Below, piece after piece: positions 1 through 7,245 of a DNA stretch of 36,355 nt. The position numbers and the translations under genes were made by a program. Below the pieces are notes generated by a model, which had not been told where the DNA came from, did not search any database, and saw nothing but the letters and a program-made list of their open reading frames with translations. The DNA is from Eubacterium sp. (lineage in GTDB: Bacteria > Bacillota_A > Clostridia > Lachnospirales > Lachnospiraceae): positions 1 to 36,355 of the forward strand of contig JAILEL010000160.1 in assembly GCA_024687845.1 (NCBI GenBank). The letters run 5' to 3'. The number at the start of each line of letters is the position of its first letter. Position 1 is the first letter of the stretch.

Positions 1-47
1 TCTATAGTCGCTTTAATAATAGATTTTTTCACTTCATCATTTTTCAT
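1..47 (-). CDS. TetR-family regulator, N-terminal fragment (cut by window edge)
   Basis: Only the first 15 codons are present; the rest lies beyond the left edge. The reading frame begins at an ATG (47-45) behind a near-perfect AAGGAGG ribosome binding site at 55-61. The short peptide (MKNDEVKKSIIKATI) resembles the basic, amphipathic start of TetR-type DNA-binding domains. The stronger argument is context: the promoter just upstream holds two perfect 15-bp palindromes of the TTGAAC-N3-GTTCAA type, one inside the -35/-10 spacer and one at the expected start site, which is how self-repressing TetR genes are usually built. The family call is inferred from these operators and from the nearby ABC transporter, because the diagnostic helix-turn-helix is not in the window. 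Confidence 0.55.
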   Translation of the reverse strand, partial: MKNDEVKKSIIKATI

Positions 48-59
48 ATGATCGCCTCC

Positions 60-74
60 TTGAACATTGTTCAA
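60..74. promoter_or_regulatory. Operator palindrome 1 of the TetR-like gene
   Basis: TTGAACATTGTTCAA is a perfect palindrome with 6-bp arms and a 3-bp centre. It covers the expected transcription start and abuts the ribosome binding site. Its centre is 25 bp from that of the second copy. Confidence 0.75.
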
Positions 75-78
75 ATTC

Positions 79-107
79 ATTATATTGAACGCTGTTCAAA
101 AAGTCAA
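79..107 (-). promoter_or_regulatory. SigA-type promoter of the TetR-like gene
   Basis: On the minus strand a TTGACT -35 (107-102) and a perfect TATAAT -10 (84-79) are separated by exactly 17 bp. Transcription would start near position 72 and reach the gene start at 47. The whole spacer is nearly filled by one operator palindrome. Confidence 0.75.
85..99. promoter_or_regulatory. Operator palindrome 2 of the TetR-like gene
   Basis: TTGAACGCTGTTCAA has the same 6-bp arms as operator 1 and differs only in its 3-bp centre. It lies inside the 17-bp spacer between the -35 and -10 boxes, so a bound dimer would block RNA polymerase directly. Confidence 0.75.
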
Positions 108-138
108 CAAAAAATCAGGTTATTTATGTAAAAGACCG

Positions 139-171
139 AAAAAATACCGCCTATGCACTAAGCATAAGCGG
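139..171 (-). terminator. Rho-independent terminator of the ABC/LytTR/DUF3021 operon
   Basis: A 10-bp stem (147-156 with 162-171, one G-U pair in the minus-strand RNA) with a 5-nt loop is followed on the minus strand by a run of U (positions 145-139). It lies about 100 bp after the DUF3021 stop and before the TetR-like promoter, separating the two units. Confidence 0.8.
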
Positions 172-270
172 CTATCTATCATTTAGCAGACTTTTTGGAA
201 AAAAAATAAATTGTATAAACCTCTGGACAAAAATATAATATCGATTTTTTTATTCTTTTTCCATTATATA

Positions 271-726
271 TTAACCGAGTGACGTATTAATATCTTTAAT
301 ATCCTTCTTAAGTGTTTTGTATTCTATAGTTATCATGATAACATGCGTTACAGCATACCCTGCTAATGTTAGGACCAGAGCAATCGGATGATTCTGAAGC
401 TGCCACAGAAGTATCGTGATAAGAATACATACCGCTGAAGTCACCAGAAAATATATGATACTCTGTATCACAAAGCCTATCCGCTCAAACTCATAAATAA
501 CCGTCATCATCGCAAATGTAGACCCTATTACTCCATAAAGAATTACATTCACATATGCCGCCATTGCCATGGTTGGGAAATGAGCTGCAAAATATGGAGA
601 TATCGAACAAAAGCCCTTGACCCCCAAAGCATTTACTATTATATCAATTATCAGATTTACGATAAGTCCCGCAAATGATCCTATAGCAAAACTTATTGCT
701 CCTTTTTTTATCGTTTCCTTGATCAT
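271..726 (-). CDS. DUF3021 family membrane protein
   Basis: A 151-residue integral membrane protein with about four predicted membrane helices (roughly 10-33, 55-76, 82-104 and 113-134) and a basic cytoplasmic tail. DUF3021 proteins typically sit next to LytTR-only DNA-binding proteins, and that is the case here: its ATG overlaps the stop of the LytTR gene in an ATGA junction, so the two are translationally coupled. The ribosome binding site AAGGAGAAGG lies inside the end of the upstream gene. In related pairs the membrane protein is thought to restrain or sense for the LytTR partner, but the biochemical role is not established and cannot be read from the sequence. It is the last gene of the four-gene ABC operon. 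Confidence 0.8.
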   Translation of the reverse strand: MIKETIKKGAISFAIGSFAGLIVNLIIDIIVNALGVKGFCSISPYFAAHFPTMAMAAYVNVILYGVIGSTFAMMTVIYEFERIGFVIQSIIYFLVTSAVCILITILLWQLQNHPIALVLTLAGYAVTHVIMITIEYKTLKKDIKDINTSLG

Positions 727-1175
727 GCCTTCTCCTTAAGAATCAGTTCCTTCAGCTTTTTAACATTTCGCCTTGAAGTATATGTTTCATATCCATTCTT
801 CATTACAACTTTTATAGTTCCGGTAAGACTCATATCAAGACTTTTTATCTTCTTATAATTTACAATCTCCGACTTTGATATTCTGACAAAACAGAGACTC
901 TCAAATTCCTGTTCAAGCTCATAGAGTTTTTTGGAAATGCTATACTTCTTGGACGTATCCATGGCCATAACCTTCTGTCCTTCCGAATAAAAAGAGATAA
1001 TATCAGCCGGCCGGATCACACATCGATTTCCCACTTCATCAATTCCAGTTAATGAAGTATCAAAAAAAGAATGAAGCTGCCCCATAACAGTTTTCACCTC
1101 ATCCGACATCTCCTCGTTACAAACATGGACTTCCATCTCACTATATTTTTCATTTATCTCTGCTCTAATCTTCAA
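723..1175 (-). CDS. LytTR-domain transcriptional regulator
   Basis: A 150-residue protein consisting mainly of a C-terminal LytTR DNA-binding domain (about residues 45-148). The typical pattern is visible: a short strand with IISFYSEGQKVMAM, a helix with YELEQEF, then FVRISKSEIVN and a closing GYETYTSRRNVKKLKE segment. There is no response-regulator receiver domain, so the signal probably comes through the coupled DUF3021 membrane protein rather than through a histidine kinase. The start appears to be TTG with a weak AGG upstream, placed directly after a large hairpin (1188-1249) separating it from the permease gene. Such modules commonly control the adjacent ABC transporter and often themselves; here both are in one operon. 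Confidence 0.85.
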   Translation of the reverse strand: MKIRAEINEKYSEMEVHVCNEEMSDEVKTVMGQLHSFFDTSLTGIDEVGNRCVIRPADIISFYSEGQKVMAMDTSKKYSISKKLYELEQEFESLCFVRISKSEIVNYKKIKSLDMSLTGTIKVVMKNGYETYTSRRNVKKLKELILKEKA

Positions 1176-1187
1176 AGTCTATTACCT

Positions 1188-1249
1188 GCCCTTGCAGAAT
1201 TGATACTCTACATTCGAGTATAAAATATTTAATCAATCACTGCAAGGGC
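1188..1249 (-). promoter_or_regulatory. Hairpin between permease and LytTR genes
   Basis: Perfect 10-bp arms GCCCTTGCAG (1188-1197) and CTGCAAGGGC (1240-1249) enclose an inner 6-bp hairpin (1203-1208 with 1216-1221). It fills almost the whole gap between the permease stop and the TTG start of the LytTR gene. It has no U-tract on the minus strand, so it is more likely an mRNA stability, processing or translation element, or a DNA-binding palindrome, than a terminator. Confidence 0.6.
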
Positions 1250-1255
1250 GGTTTC

Positions 1256-2023
1256 TTATTTATCAACCTTCATTTTTTTATTGAAGACGAGAGTTGCGAT
1301 GATACACATAATTACTGCTGTCGCTGATACTATCACAAGCGATTTACCAAATGAATCCCAGCCAAAATTCATTTTTATACTGCATCTTGCAACCCTTGTG
1401 CAGTAGATAAATGGAAGGAATTTGCATACTTTATATATCATTCCTCCAACACCCTCTGCATCGAAGAAAATCCCTCCCAAAAATGTCCCAAGTGACACGA
1501 TAACTGAACATAGCCCTGGAGCTGATTTTTCATTCAGGATTGTTCCAAAGAAAAGTCCTATCGAAATAAACATAACTGATGAAGGGATACTGAACAAAAC
1601 AGCCAGAATAAGTCCCAGCAGATTGATTTCATATCCAGTAATACCTGCAATTATAAATGCTGAAATCCCAGTGACAACAGCCTGCACAATCCCTATAAGT
1701 ATCATTGGAAATATATACCCCAATGTAAAATCCCTACTTTTCATTGGAGATGAAAATAGTCTCATGATAAATGAACTCCCCCTGTCAGTCGCAACAAGTA
1801 TTGCAGTAAAAAGCATTACAAATGTCTGACCGAATACAATAATTCCTCCTGCCAGATTATCAATCCTGAACGCTGTCATATTTGCTTCTTTAGGTATACT
1901 TTCATTTACCACTGACATTACTATAAGCATAACAATGGGAAATGCTATACAGAATACATATCCCAGTGGATCTCTACCCAGTTCTATAAGATTTCTTTTT
2001 GCATATTCAATCGTTCTTTTCAT
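1256..2023 (-). CDS. ABC-2 type transporter permease
   Basis: A 255-residue membrane protein with about six hydrophobic segments (near 20-40, 58-80, 100-128, 134-160, 168-188 and 225-248), the usual size and layout for ABC-2 permeases of the drug/daunorubicin or lantibiotic-immunity exporter type. The soluble stretch between the first two helices (residues 42-55) is typical. It starts 3 bp after the ATPase stop, with a strong AAGGAGAAT site inside the ATPase end, so both parts of the transporter are made together. Substrate is unknown; linked TetR- and LytTR-type regulators suggest efflux of a toxic compound or peptide. Confidence 0.85.
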   Translation of the reverse strand: MKRTIEYAKRNLIELGRDPLGYVFCIAFPIVMLIVMSVVNESIPKEANMTAFRIDNLAGGIIVFGQTFVMLFTAILVATDRGSSFIMRLFSSPMKSRDFTLGYIFPMILIGIVQAVVTGISAFIIAGITGYEINLLGLILAVLFSIPSSVMFISIGLFFGTILNEKSAPGLCSVIVSLGTFLGGIFFDAEGVGGMIYKVCKFLPFIYCTRVARCSIKMNFGWDSFGKSLVIVSATAVIMCIIATLVFNKKMKVDK

Positions 2024-2026
2024 GAT

Positions 2027-2770
2027 TTATTCTCCTTCTGCAACTGAAACAAATACATTTTCAAGTCCTATCTTACCGGTCTTTTCCTCTAACTCTTCTA
2101 AACTTCCTATCATTCTGATCTTCCCATCTATCATAATTGCTATCTGATCAGCAAGCGATTCAGCCTCTTCCATATAATGGGTTGTTAGTATTATCGTTCT
2201 ATCTTTCTTAATCTTTTCAATCTCTCTCCAAACCTCTCTTCTAGCAAGAACATCGAGCCCCAATGTAGGTTCATCCAGATATATCACTTTGGGATTTCCA
2301 ACCATTGCCATAGCTATAGAGAGACGTCTCTGCCATCCACCTGAAAGCTTACATGCCCTGGTTTTTCTCACCTCATCCAGCTTAAACTCTGTAATGATAT
2401 CCTCCACCATTTTCTTTCGATCACTCTTACTATAATCCTTTGAATCCAGGTATACATTTGCCGTAAATCGAAGATTCTCTTCCACTGTAAGATTCCTTGC
2501 TATTGCAGTTTCCTGAGTTGATATACCAATCAGTTCTTTTACCTTTTCTTTATCATTTATAATGTCATAACCACCTATACTTGCATTCCCTCCACTTGGC
2601 TTTGTAAGACAGGAAAGCATCTTTATTGTCGTGCTCTTGCCCGCTCCGTTAACTCCCAGAAGTGCAAGCATTTCTCCTTCTTTTACAGAAAAACTTATTC
2701 CATCAACCGCGTTTTTAGCTCCATAACTCTTAGTCAGATTTTCCAGAACTATCATATCTTTATTCATCAT
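2027..2770 (-). CDS. ABC transporter ATP-binding protein (exporter type)
   Basis: A 247-residue ATPase with all core motifs: Walker A GVNGAGKST (about 39-47), Q-loop near STQET, signature LSGGW (142-146), Walker B VIYLDEP (162-168) and the H-loop TTHYMEEAE. It belongs to the drug-export (CcmA/DrrA-like) branch by its GLDVLARREVW segment after Walker B and its short C-terminal tail. The signature has Trp where Gln or Met is more usual (LSGGW instead of LSGGM/Q), a mild variant. It is the first gene of the operon; two adjacent ATGs follow an AAAGGAAAG site and the first is used here. It pairs with the permease downstream. Confidence 0.9.
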   Translation of the reverse strand: MMNKDMIVLENLTKSYGAKNAVDGISFSVKEGEMLALLGVNGAGKSTTIKMLSCLTKPSGGNASIGGYDIINDKEKVKELIGISTQETAIARNLTVEENLRFTANVYLDSKDYSKSDRKKMVEDIITEFKLDEVRKTRACKLSGGWQRRLSIAMAMVGNPKVIYLDEPTLGLDVLARREVWREIEKIKKDRTIILTTHYMEEAESLADQIAIMIDGKIRMIGSLEELEEKTGKIGLENVFVSVAEGE

Positions 2771-2826
2771 CGTACTTTCCTTTCTTGAAATAACGATCTA
2801 TATGTTAATGTGTTTTCTGTAAAATA

Positions 2827-2875
2827 AAAAAAAGCCGATCAAAAGTAAATACTTATGACATGAACGGCTTTTTTT
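2827..2875. terminator. Probable bidirectional terminator
   Basis: AAAAAAAGCCG (2827-2837) and CGGCTTTTTTT (2865-2875) form a stem that is extended, after an A/A mismatch, by TCA/TGA. U-runs exist in both directions. On the minus strand it would stop transcription arriving from the metA side before the ABC operon; on the plus strand it lies just upstream of the Ig-like remnant. The loop is long (about 20 nt). Confidence 0.6.
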
Positions 2876-2905
2876 ACAATACAAACGGCTATTTCATAAC
2901 AATAG

Positions 2906-3298
2906 TGCAGTTCCATTTACGTCAGCGATAAGAATGGAAAAAAGAAGTATATCTCCGAGAGCCCTCTTATGTATGTCTATACGGCAGGTGGCAACAAGAC
3001 ATATACGAATGCCAAGAGTGTGAAGCTCAATACTTCTGACGGAAAGATAAAGAAGAACAAACTGACTCTCAAGGTGAAGGACACTTACAAGATCAAGGCA
3101 AGCGTTAAGAAAGCAGACAAGAAAAAGAATCTGATGCCGGCGAGCCATGTAAAGGCAATCAGATATTGCAGCTCAGATCCGAGCGTTGCAACCGTCAGCA
3201 CATCCGGTAAGATTACAGCGAAGAAAAAGGTCAAGTGCAATATCTATGTCTATGCCCACAATGGCGTAGGCAAGACCATAACGCTTACGGTCAAGTAA
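2906..3298 (+). pseudogene. Remnant of a bacterial Ig-like (Big_2-type) surface protein
   Basis: An open frame runs from just after an in-frame stop (2903-2905) to TAA at 3296-3298, encoding about 130 residues; the first ATG is at 2969 without a convincing ribosome binding site. The C-terminal part matches the Ig-like group 2 pattern, with YCSSDPSVATVSTSGKITAK followed by IYVYAHNGVGKTITLTVK, and the preceding part is Lys/Thr-rich linker as found in secreted proteins of this family. There is no signal peptide and no upstream body, so this is most simply the broken 3' end of a longer secreted protein. It is one of only two plus-strand coding stretches, and its codons look GC-richer than those of neighbours. 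A small intact gene starting at 2969 is possible but less likely. Confidence 0.6.
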
Positions 3299-3354
3299 GA
3301 CCGGCGGTGTCAGAAGGAACCATCCCTTTTGACTAAAGTTATAAAGATAATGGT

Positions 3355-4284
3355 TTACTCGCTTTCCGTACTCCTTGCTGTCCAGTCATAAGGCGTACTC
3401 TGGTAAACGTAATAATTGAGCCAATTTGTATATAGTGTATTTGCATGGCAACGCCAGGATTTGATTGGCTGCCTAGTCGGATCATCATCTGGGTAATAGT
3501 TTACTGGTATATCAGGATCTATTCCTTTGCCAAGATCTCTATGATATTCCTGATCTAGTGTCAGTGTGTCATATTCCGGATGGCCGGTTATGAATATATT
3601 CTTTCCGCCATCGCCTACTATTATGTATGGTCCACATAGTACTGAATCTGCAAGTACTATCAGTTTATCATTATTTCTGACAGCCGATGCATCTATTCCT
3701 GTATATCTGGAATGTGGTGCGAGAAATGTATCGTCAAAGCCTCTTACAAGTTCTCTGCTCTTATGCATTGTTCTATGTTCATATATTCCTGAAAGCTTCT
3801 TAGGAAGCTCGTACTTCTGAATACCGTAATGATAATAAAGGCCTGCCTGTGCTCCCCAGCATATATGAAGTGTGGAGGTTACATTATTTGATGCCCAGTC
3901 CATGATCTTTGTAAGCTCATCCCAGTACTCTACTTCCTCAAACTTCATTTTTTCAACAGGAGCTCCTGTGATGATCATTCCATCCCACTTATGCTTTCGA
4001 ACTTCTTTAAAGCTCGAATAGAACCTCTCCAAATGTTCTCTTGAAGTATGCTTTGATTCATATGACATGGTTCTTACAAATGTTATGTTAACCTGTAATG
4101 GTGTGTTAGATAAACTTCTTAGAAGCTGAAGTTCAGTATCTTCCTTGAGGGGCATGAGGTTCAGTATCAGTATATCGATTGGTCTGATATCCTGACTGTT
4201 AGAACGATTTTCGTCCATAACAAATATATTCTCTTCCTCAAGTATATGTTTAACTGGCAGATCATTATCTATTCTAATTGGCAT
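3355..4284 (-). CDS. metA: Homoserine O-acetyltransferase (MetA family)
   Basis: A 309-residue enzyme of the MetA (glutamine-amidotransferase-like fold) family, full length. It acylates L-homoserine in the first committed step of methionine synthesis. The acyl-enzyme Cys142 is in HICWGAQA, and the other catalytic residues His235 and Glu237 are in TGHPEYD. Position 111 is Glu (GAPVEKMKF); in characterised MetA proteins Glu111 goes with acetyl-CoA and Gly111 with succinyl-CoA, so acetyl-CoA is the predicted donor despite common annotation as a succinyltransferase. The start follows a GAGGAAGGA site. It lies 53 bp after the ligase gene, probably in the same transcript. No S-box or T-box leader is visible in front of it. 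Confidence 0.95.
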   Translation of the reverse strand: MPIRIDNDLPVKHILEEENIFVMDENRSNSQDIRPIDILILNLMPLKEDTELQLLRSLSNTPLQVNITFVRTMSYESKHTSREHLERFYSSFKEVRKHKWDGMIITGAPVEKMKFEEVEYWDELTKIMDWASNNVTSTLHICWGAQAGLYYHYGIQKYELPKKLSGIYEHRTMHKSRELVRGFDDTFLAPHSRYTGIDASAVRNNDKLIVLADSVLCGPYIIVGDGGKNIFITGHPEYDTLTLDQEYHRDLGKGIDPDIPVNYYPDDDPTRQPIKSWRCHANTLYTNWLNYYVYQSTPYDWTARSTESE

Positions 4285-4337
4285 TTTATTTTTCCTTCCT
4301 CACTTATCTCGATAATGTATTTGGATGTTCTGAGTAA

Positions 4338-6314
4338 TCATGAAAATTGATTATTCTTAAACATCTCTTCTGTTATTATCGGAATCCCAAGGCTTTTGGC
4401 TTTTTTATTTTTCGATGAATTCGAAGTTATATCGTTGTTTATCAGACAAGTAGTCTTGGCACTGACAGAGCCAGCCACCTTGCCGCCTCTATCTTCTATT
4501 TCTTTCTTAAGAGCATCTCGGTTAGGATAGGTTTCAAGTGAGCCTGTTATAACAAATGTCATTCCTTCAAGATCCTGTTCATTTGTATTTTCTTCTATAA
4601 CAAACTCTATTTCATCAAGAAGCTTTCTTACTTCTTCACGTTTCTCATCATCTTTAAAATATGCTGAGAAATCATTCGCCAGAACCTCTCCAAGACCTTC
4701 TATTTCCATGAGTTCTTCAGGGACTGCTTCCATAATTTTGTCAATGTCGCTCTTATAAGCTCTCACAACAAGCTTGGCATTTGCAACACCAAATCCTGGT
4801 ATTCCTAGTCCATACAGGAAGCCTGCCATATCTGCTTTTCTCGAATCCTCAATTGCAGATACCAGCTTATTATATGACTTTTCGCCAAATCCCTCAAGTG
4901 CTACTATTTTTTCTTTATAATCCTTTAAATGGTATATATCTGAGAGTCCTCTGAGAAAACCATGGTCAATAAATGTTTCCATAGTAGCTTCAGACATACC
5001 ATCAATATTCATTGCATTTCTTGAAACAAAAAGGGTGAACAGTTTAATATTTTTGGCCGGACATTTAGGGTTGATACAATGAAGGGTTTCTGTACCATTT
5101 TCATTTTTTATTACAACCTCTCCACCGCATGCCGGACACTCTTCAGGGAGTTTAATGTTATCAGACTTGGTAAGATTTTCGGAAATCTGAGGAATTATCA
5201 TATTCGCCTTATAAACCTTGATTCTGTCCCCTATTCCAAGCTTCATATCTTTAACATACGTTATATTATGTAAACTAGCTCTGCTGACATCTGTCCCTTC
5301 AAGATCAACTGTATCAAAGATAGCTACAGGATTGATAAGTCCGGTTCTTGATGGACTCCATTCAATCTCTCGAAGTACTGTCTCAGCTTCTTCATCTGCC
5401 CACTTAAATGCTATTGCATTTCTAGGAAACTTCGCTGTTGTTCCAAGACTTCTGCCATAAGCAATGTCATCATAGGATAAGACAAGTCCATCTGTTGGGA
5501 ATTCATTGGACGGAATTTTAGCAGAAAATCCCTTAACTGCTTCAGGAAGAGTATAAGCAGTTACGCGCTTATACTCAACCACTTCAAAACCAAGTCCTTT
5601 AAGATATTCAAACCTTTTTTCAAATGAGTTCTCAAAGCTTTGTGTAAGCTCGGTGTCCTCTGGATCTACCATTGAGAATGCATAGAATCTGACATGTCTC
5701 TTTGCTGTAATCTCACTACTCAGCTGTCTGACTGAACCACTGCAGAGATTACGTGGATTCTTGTACTTAGCATCCACATCTTCAATCTCAGAATTTATCT
5801 TCTCAAAATCAGAATAAGTGATAATCGCTTCACCTCGGATTGTCAGCGAACCGGAATAGTTAATGCTGCTGGGAAGATTGACGAAGGTCTTGGCATTTGG
5901 CGTAATGACCTCTCCTATCTCTCCATTTCCACGTGTTACAGCCTTAATGAGCTTTCCATTCTCATAGGTAAGAACTACTGTAAGACCGTCCATTTTCCAG
6001 GACAGAAGTCCTTCCTTATCTCCCAGCCAGGAGACAAGCTCGTCCACTTCTTTTGTCTTGTTAAGAGAAAGCATCGGTGATGGATGTCTCTCCTTTGGAA
6101 GTTCACTCACAACCTCGTATCCAACATTCTGAGTCGGACTATTTGCAAATATAGTTCCAGTCTCAGTCTCGAGCTGAACAAGCTCATCATATAGCTTGTC
6201 ATACTCGAAGTTGCTCATTATCTCAACATCTTCGGCATAGTAAGCCCTGGATGCCTTATTCAATACATCAATTAATTCTTTGATTCTTGCTATCTTATCC
6301 ATATTTTTATCCAT
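4338..6314 (-). CDS. ligA: NAD+-dependent DNA ligase, divergent LigA
   Basis: A 658-residue protein with the full LigA domain order: domain Ia (about 1-70), adenylation domain with nucleophile Lys107 in KMDG (to about 315), OB fold, four-cysteine zinc finger (Cys393, Cys396, Cys413, Cys418), helix-hairpin-helix repeats (about 430-575) and BRCT (about 581-658). It seals nicks in replication and repair. Several otherwise near-invariant positions differ: the Glu two residues before the nucleophile is Ser (SWKMDG rather than ELKIDG), TRGDG is TRGNG, and in domain Ia the YH and D-x-EYD positions read YY and N-x-EYD. It may be a lineage-specific variant or a second ligase. The ribosome binding site is weak at both possible starts (Met1 and Met5). 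Confidence 0.9.
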   Translation of the reverse strand: MDKNMDKIARIKELIDVLNKASRAYYAEDVEIMSNFEYDKLYDELVQLETETGTIFANSPTQNVGYEVVSELPKERHPSPMLSLNKTKEVDELVSWLGDKEGLLSWKMDGLTVVLTYENGKLIKAVTRGNGEIGEVITPNAKTFVNLPSSINYSGSLTIRGEAIITYSDFEKINSEIEDVDAKYKNPRNLCSGSVRQLSSEITAKRHVRFYAFSMVDPEDTELTQSFENSFEKRFEYLKGLGFEVVEYKRVTAYTLPEAVKGFSAKIPSNEFPTDGLVLSYDDIAYGRSLGTTAKFPRNAIAFKWADEEAETVLREIEWSPSRTGLINPVAIFDTVDLEGTDVSRASLHNITYVKDMKLGIGDRIKVYKANMIIPQISENLTKSDNIKLPEECPACGGEVVIKNENGTETLHCINPKCPAKNIKLFTLFVSRNAMNIDGMSEATMETFIDHGFLRGLSDIYHLKDYKEKIVALEGFGEKSYNKLVSAIEDSRKADMAGFLYGLGIPGFGVANAKLVVRAYKSDIDKIMEAVPEELMEIEGLGEVLANDFSAYFKDDEKREEVRKLLDEIEFVIEENTNEQDLEGMTFVITGSLETYPNRDALKKEIEDRGGKVAGSVSAKTTCLINNDITSNSSKNKKAKSLGIPIITEEMFKNNQFS

Positions 6315-6341
6315 CTATTTAATTTATCTATATTTAAACAA

Positions 6342-7052
6342 TTAACTATCTTTTTCCAGACTACTCTTAAGTATCCTAAGTTCTTCAGGAGTCAGATTCC
6401 TCCATTTCCCCTTTTCAAGATTACCCAGTTTTATGTTCATAACGCGAATCCTTTTCAGAGACTGAACCCTATAGCCAAAGTATTCACACATTCTTCTGAT
6501 CTGTCTATTTAAGCCCTCTGTCAGAATAATATTAAATGAATTCTGTCCAGTCTGCTTAACCTTGCATTTTTTTGTCCTTCGTTCCTCCAAAGGAACTCCT
6601 GAACTCATTCCCTTTATGAATTCTTCAGTAAGTGGCTTATCCACTCTGACCATATACTCTTTTTCATGGTTATTTCTTGCTTTCTGAATTGAATTCGCCA
6701 GCTCACCATCATTTGTAAGTAACAGGAGTCCCTGGGAATTCTTATCAAGACGTCCAACGTAATAAAGCATTTCCGGATGATCTAAAAATCTGAAAACGCT
6801 ATCTTTACTTGCCTGTGCAGAGGTGCATTCCTGTCCCAGTGGTTTATTATACGCTATAACAACCTTCTCTTTTCTTGGGGTAACAAGATCTCCCTTATAT
6901 CTAACCTCATCATTTTCCGATACAGTTTCTCCCATAGTGGCAACTGTGCCGTTGATTGTTATCTCGCCATTCTGGACAGCTTCATCTGCTTTTCTACGTG
7001 ACAGAACACCTGCCTGACTTAGATATTTATTTATTCTTATTCTTTCTTCCAT
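6342..7052 (-). CDS. rluF: RsuA/RluF-family rRNA pseudouridine synthase
   Basis: A 236-residue protein with an N-terminal S4 RNA-binding domain (INKYLSQAGVLSRRKADEAV) and a C-terminal pseudouridine synthase domain. The catalytic Asp is in GRLDKNSQGLLLLTNDG (residue 103 from this start). The SQGL and HEKEYMVRVDKP segments resemble RluF, which modifies U2604 of 23S rRNA in E. coli, more than RsuA or RluB, though the exact target is uncertain. The ATG at 7052 was chosen because family members begin immediately before the S4 motif; a GTG at 7070 would add six residues, and neither has a clear ribosome binding site. It precedes ligA by 27 bp and likely shares its transcript. Confidence 0.88.
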   Translation of the reverse strand: MEERIRINKYLSQAGVLSRRKADEAVQNGEITINGTVATMGETVSENDEVRYKGDLVTPRKEKVVIAYNKPLGQECTSAQASKDSVFRFLDHPEMLYYVGRLDKNSQGLLLLTNDGELANSIQKARNNHEKEYMVRVDKPLTEEFIKGMSSGVPLEERRTKKCKVKQTGQNSFNIILTEGLNRQIRRMCEYFGYRVQSLKRIRVMNIKLGNLEKGKWRNLTPEELRILKSSLEKDS

Positions 7053-7124
7053 ATCTAATGAATATAACACCAGAGAGTGGATTTTTCAAGGATTCGTGGA
7101 GATTATCAAGTTTTACAGATACTT

Positions 7125-7136
7125 GTGAATAGTAAC
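7125..7136 (-). repeat. Dispersed 12-mer GTTACTATTCAC, copy 1
   Basis: Reads GTGAATAGTAAC on the plus strand, in the gap between rluF and the Lrp gene. The identical 12-mer is found at 23942-23953 and 30148-30159, and imperfect forms flank the rimP-nusA hairpin. Confidence 0.6.
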
Positions 7137-7165
7137 CTCGTAACAATTTAATATAATAAATTTTC

Positions 7166-7194
7166 TTGTAAAATATTATAAGAAGAGTTATAAT
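7166..7194 (+). promoter_or_regulatory. Promoter of the Lrp/AsnC-family gene
   Basis: TTGTAA (7166-7171) and a perfect TATAAT (7189-7194) are 17 bp apart, with the start codon at 7246. The surrounding DNA is very AT-rich, so some chance match is possible. Confidence 0.55.
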
Positions 7195-7245
7195 ATTTAA
7201 GAATTTTTTCAAAAAATCATTATATTATTAAGTTTGGAGCTTATC

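Noticed and set aside
2894..3148. Minus-strand open frame opposite the Ig-like remnant
   Set aside because: The plus-strand frame has the recognisable Ig-like pattern; the minus frame has none.
4285..4337. Possible S-box or T-box riboswitch before metA
   Set aside because: The gap is only 53 bp and contains none of the conserved leader elements.
7027..7212. Small minus-strand open frame overlapping the start of the pseudouridine synthase
   Set aside because: Different frame, AT-rich, no ribosome binding site; it covers the intergenic DNA and the first codons of rluF.
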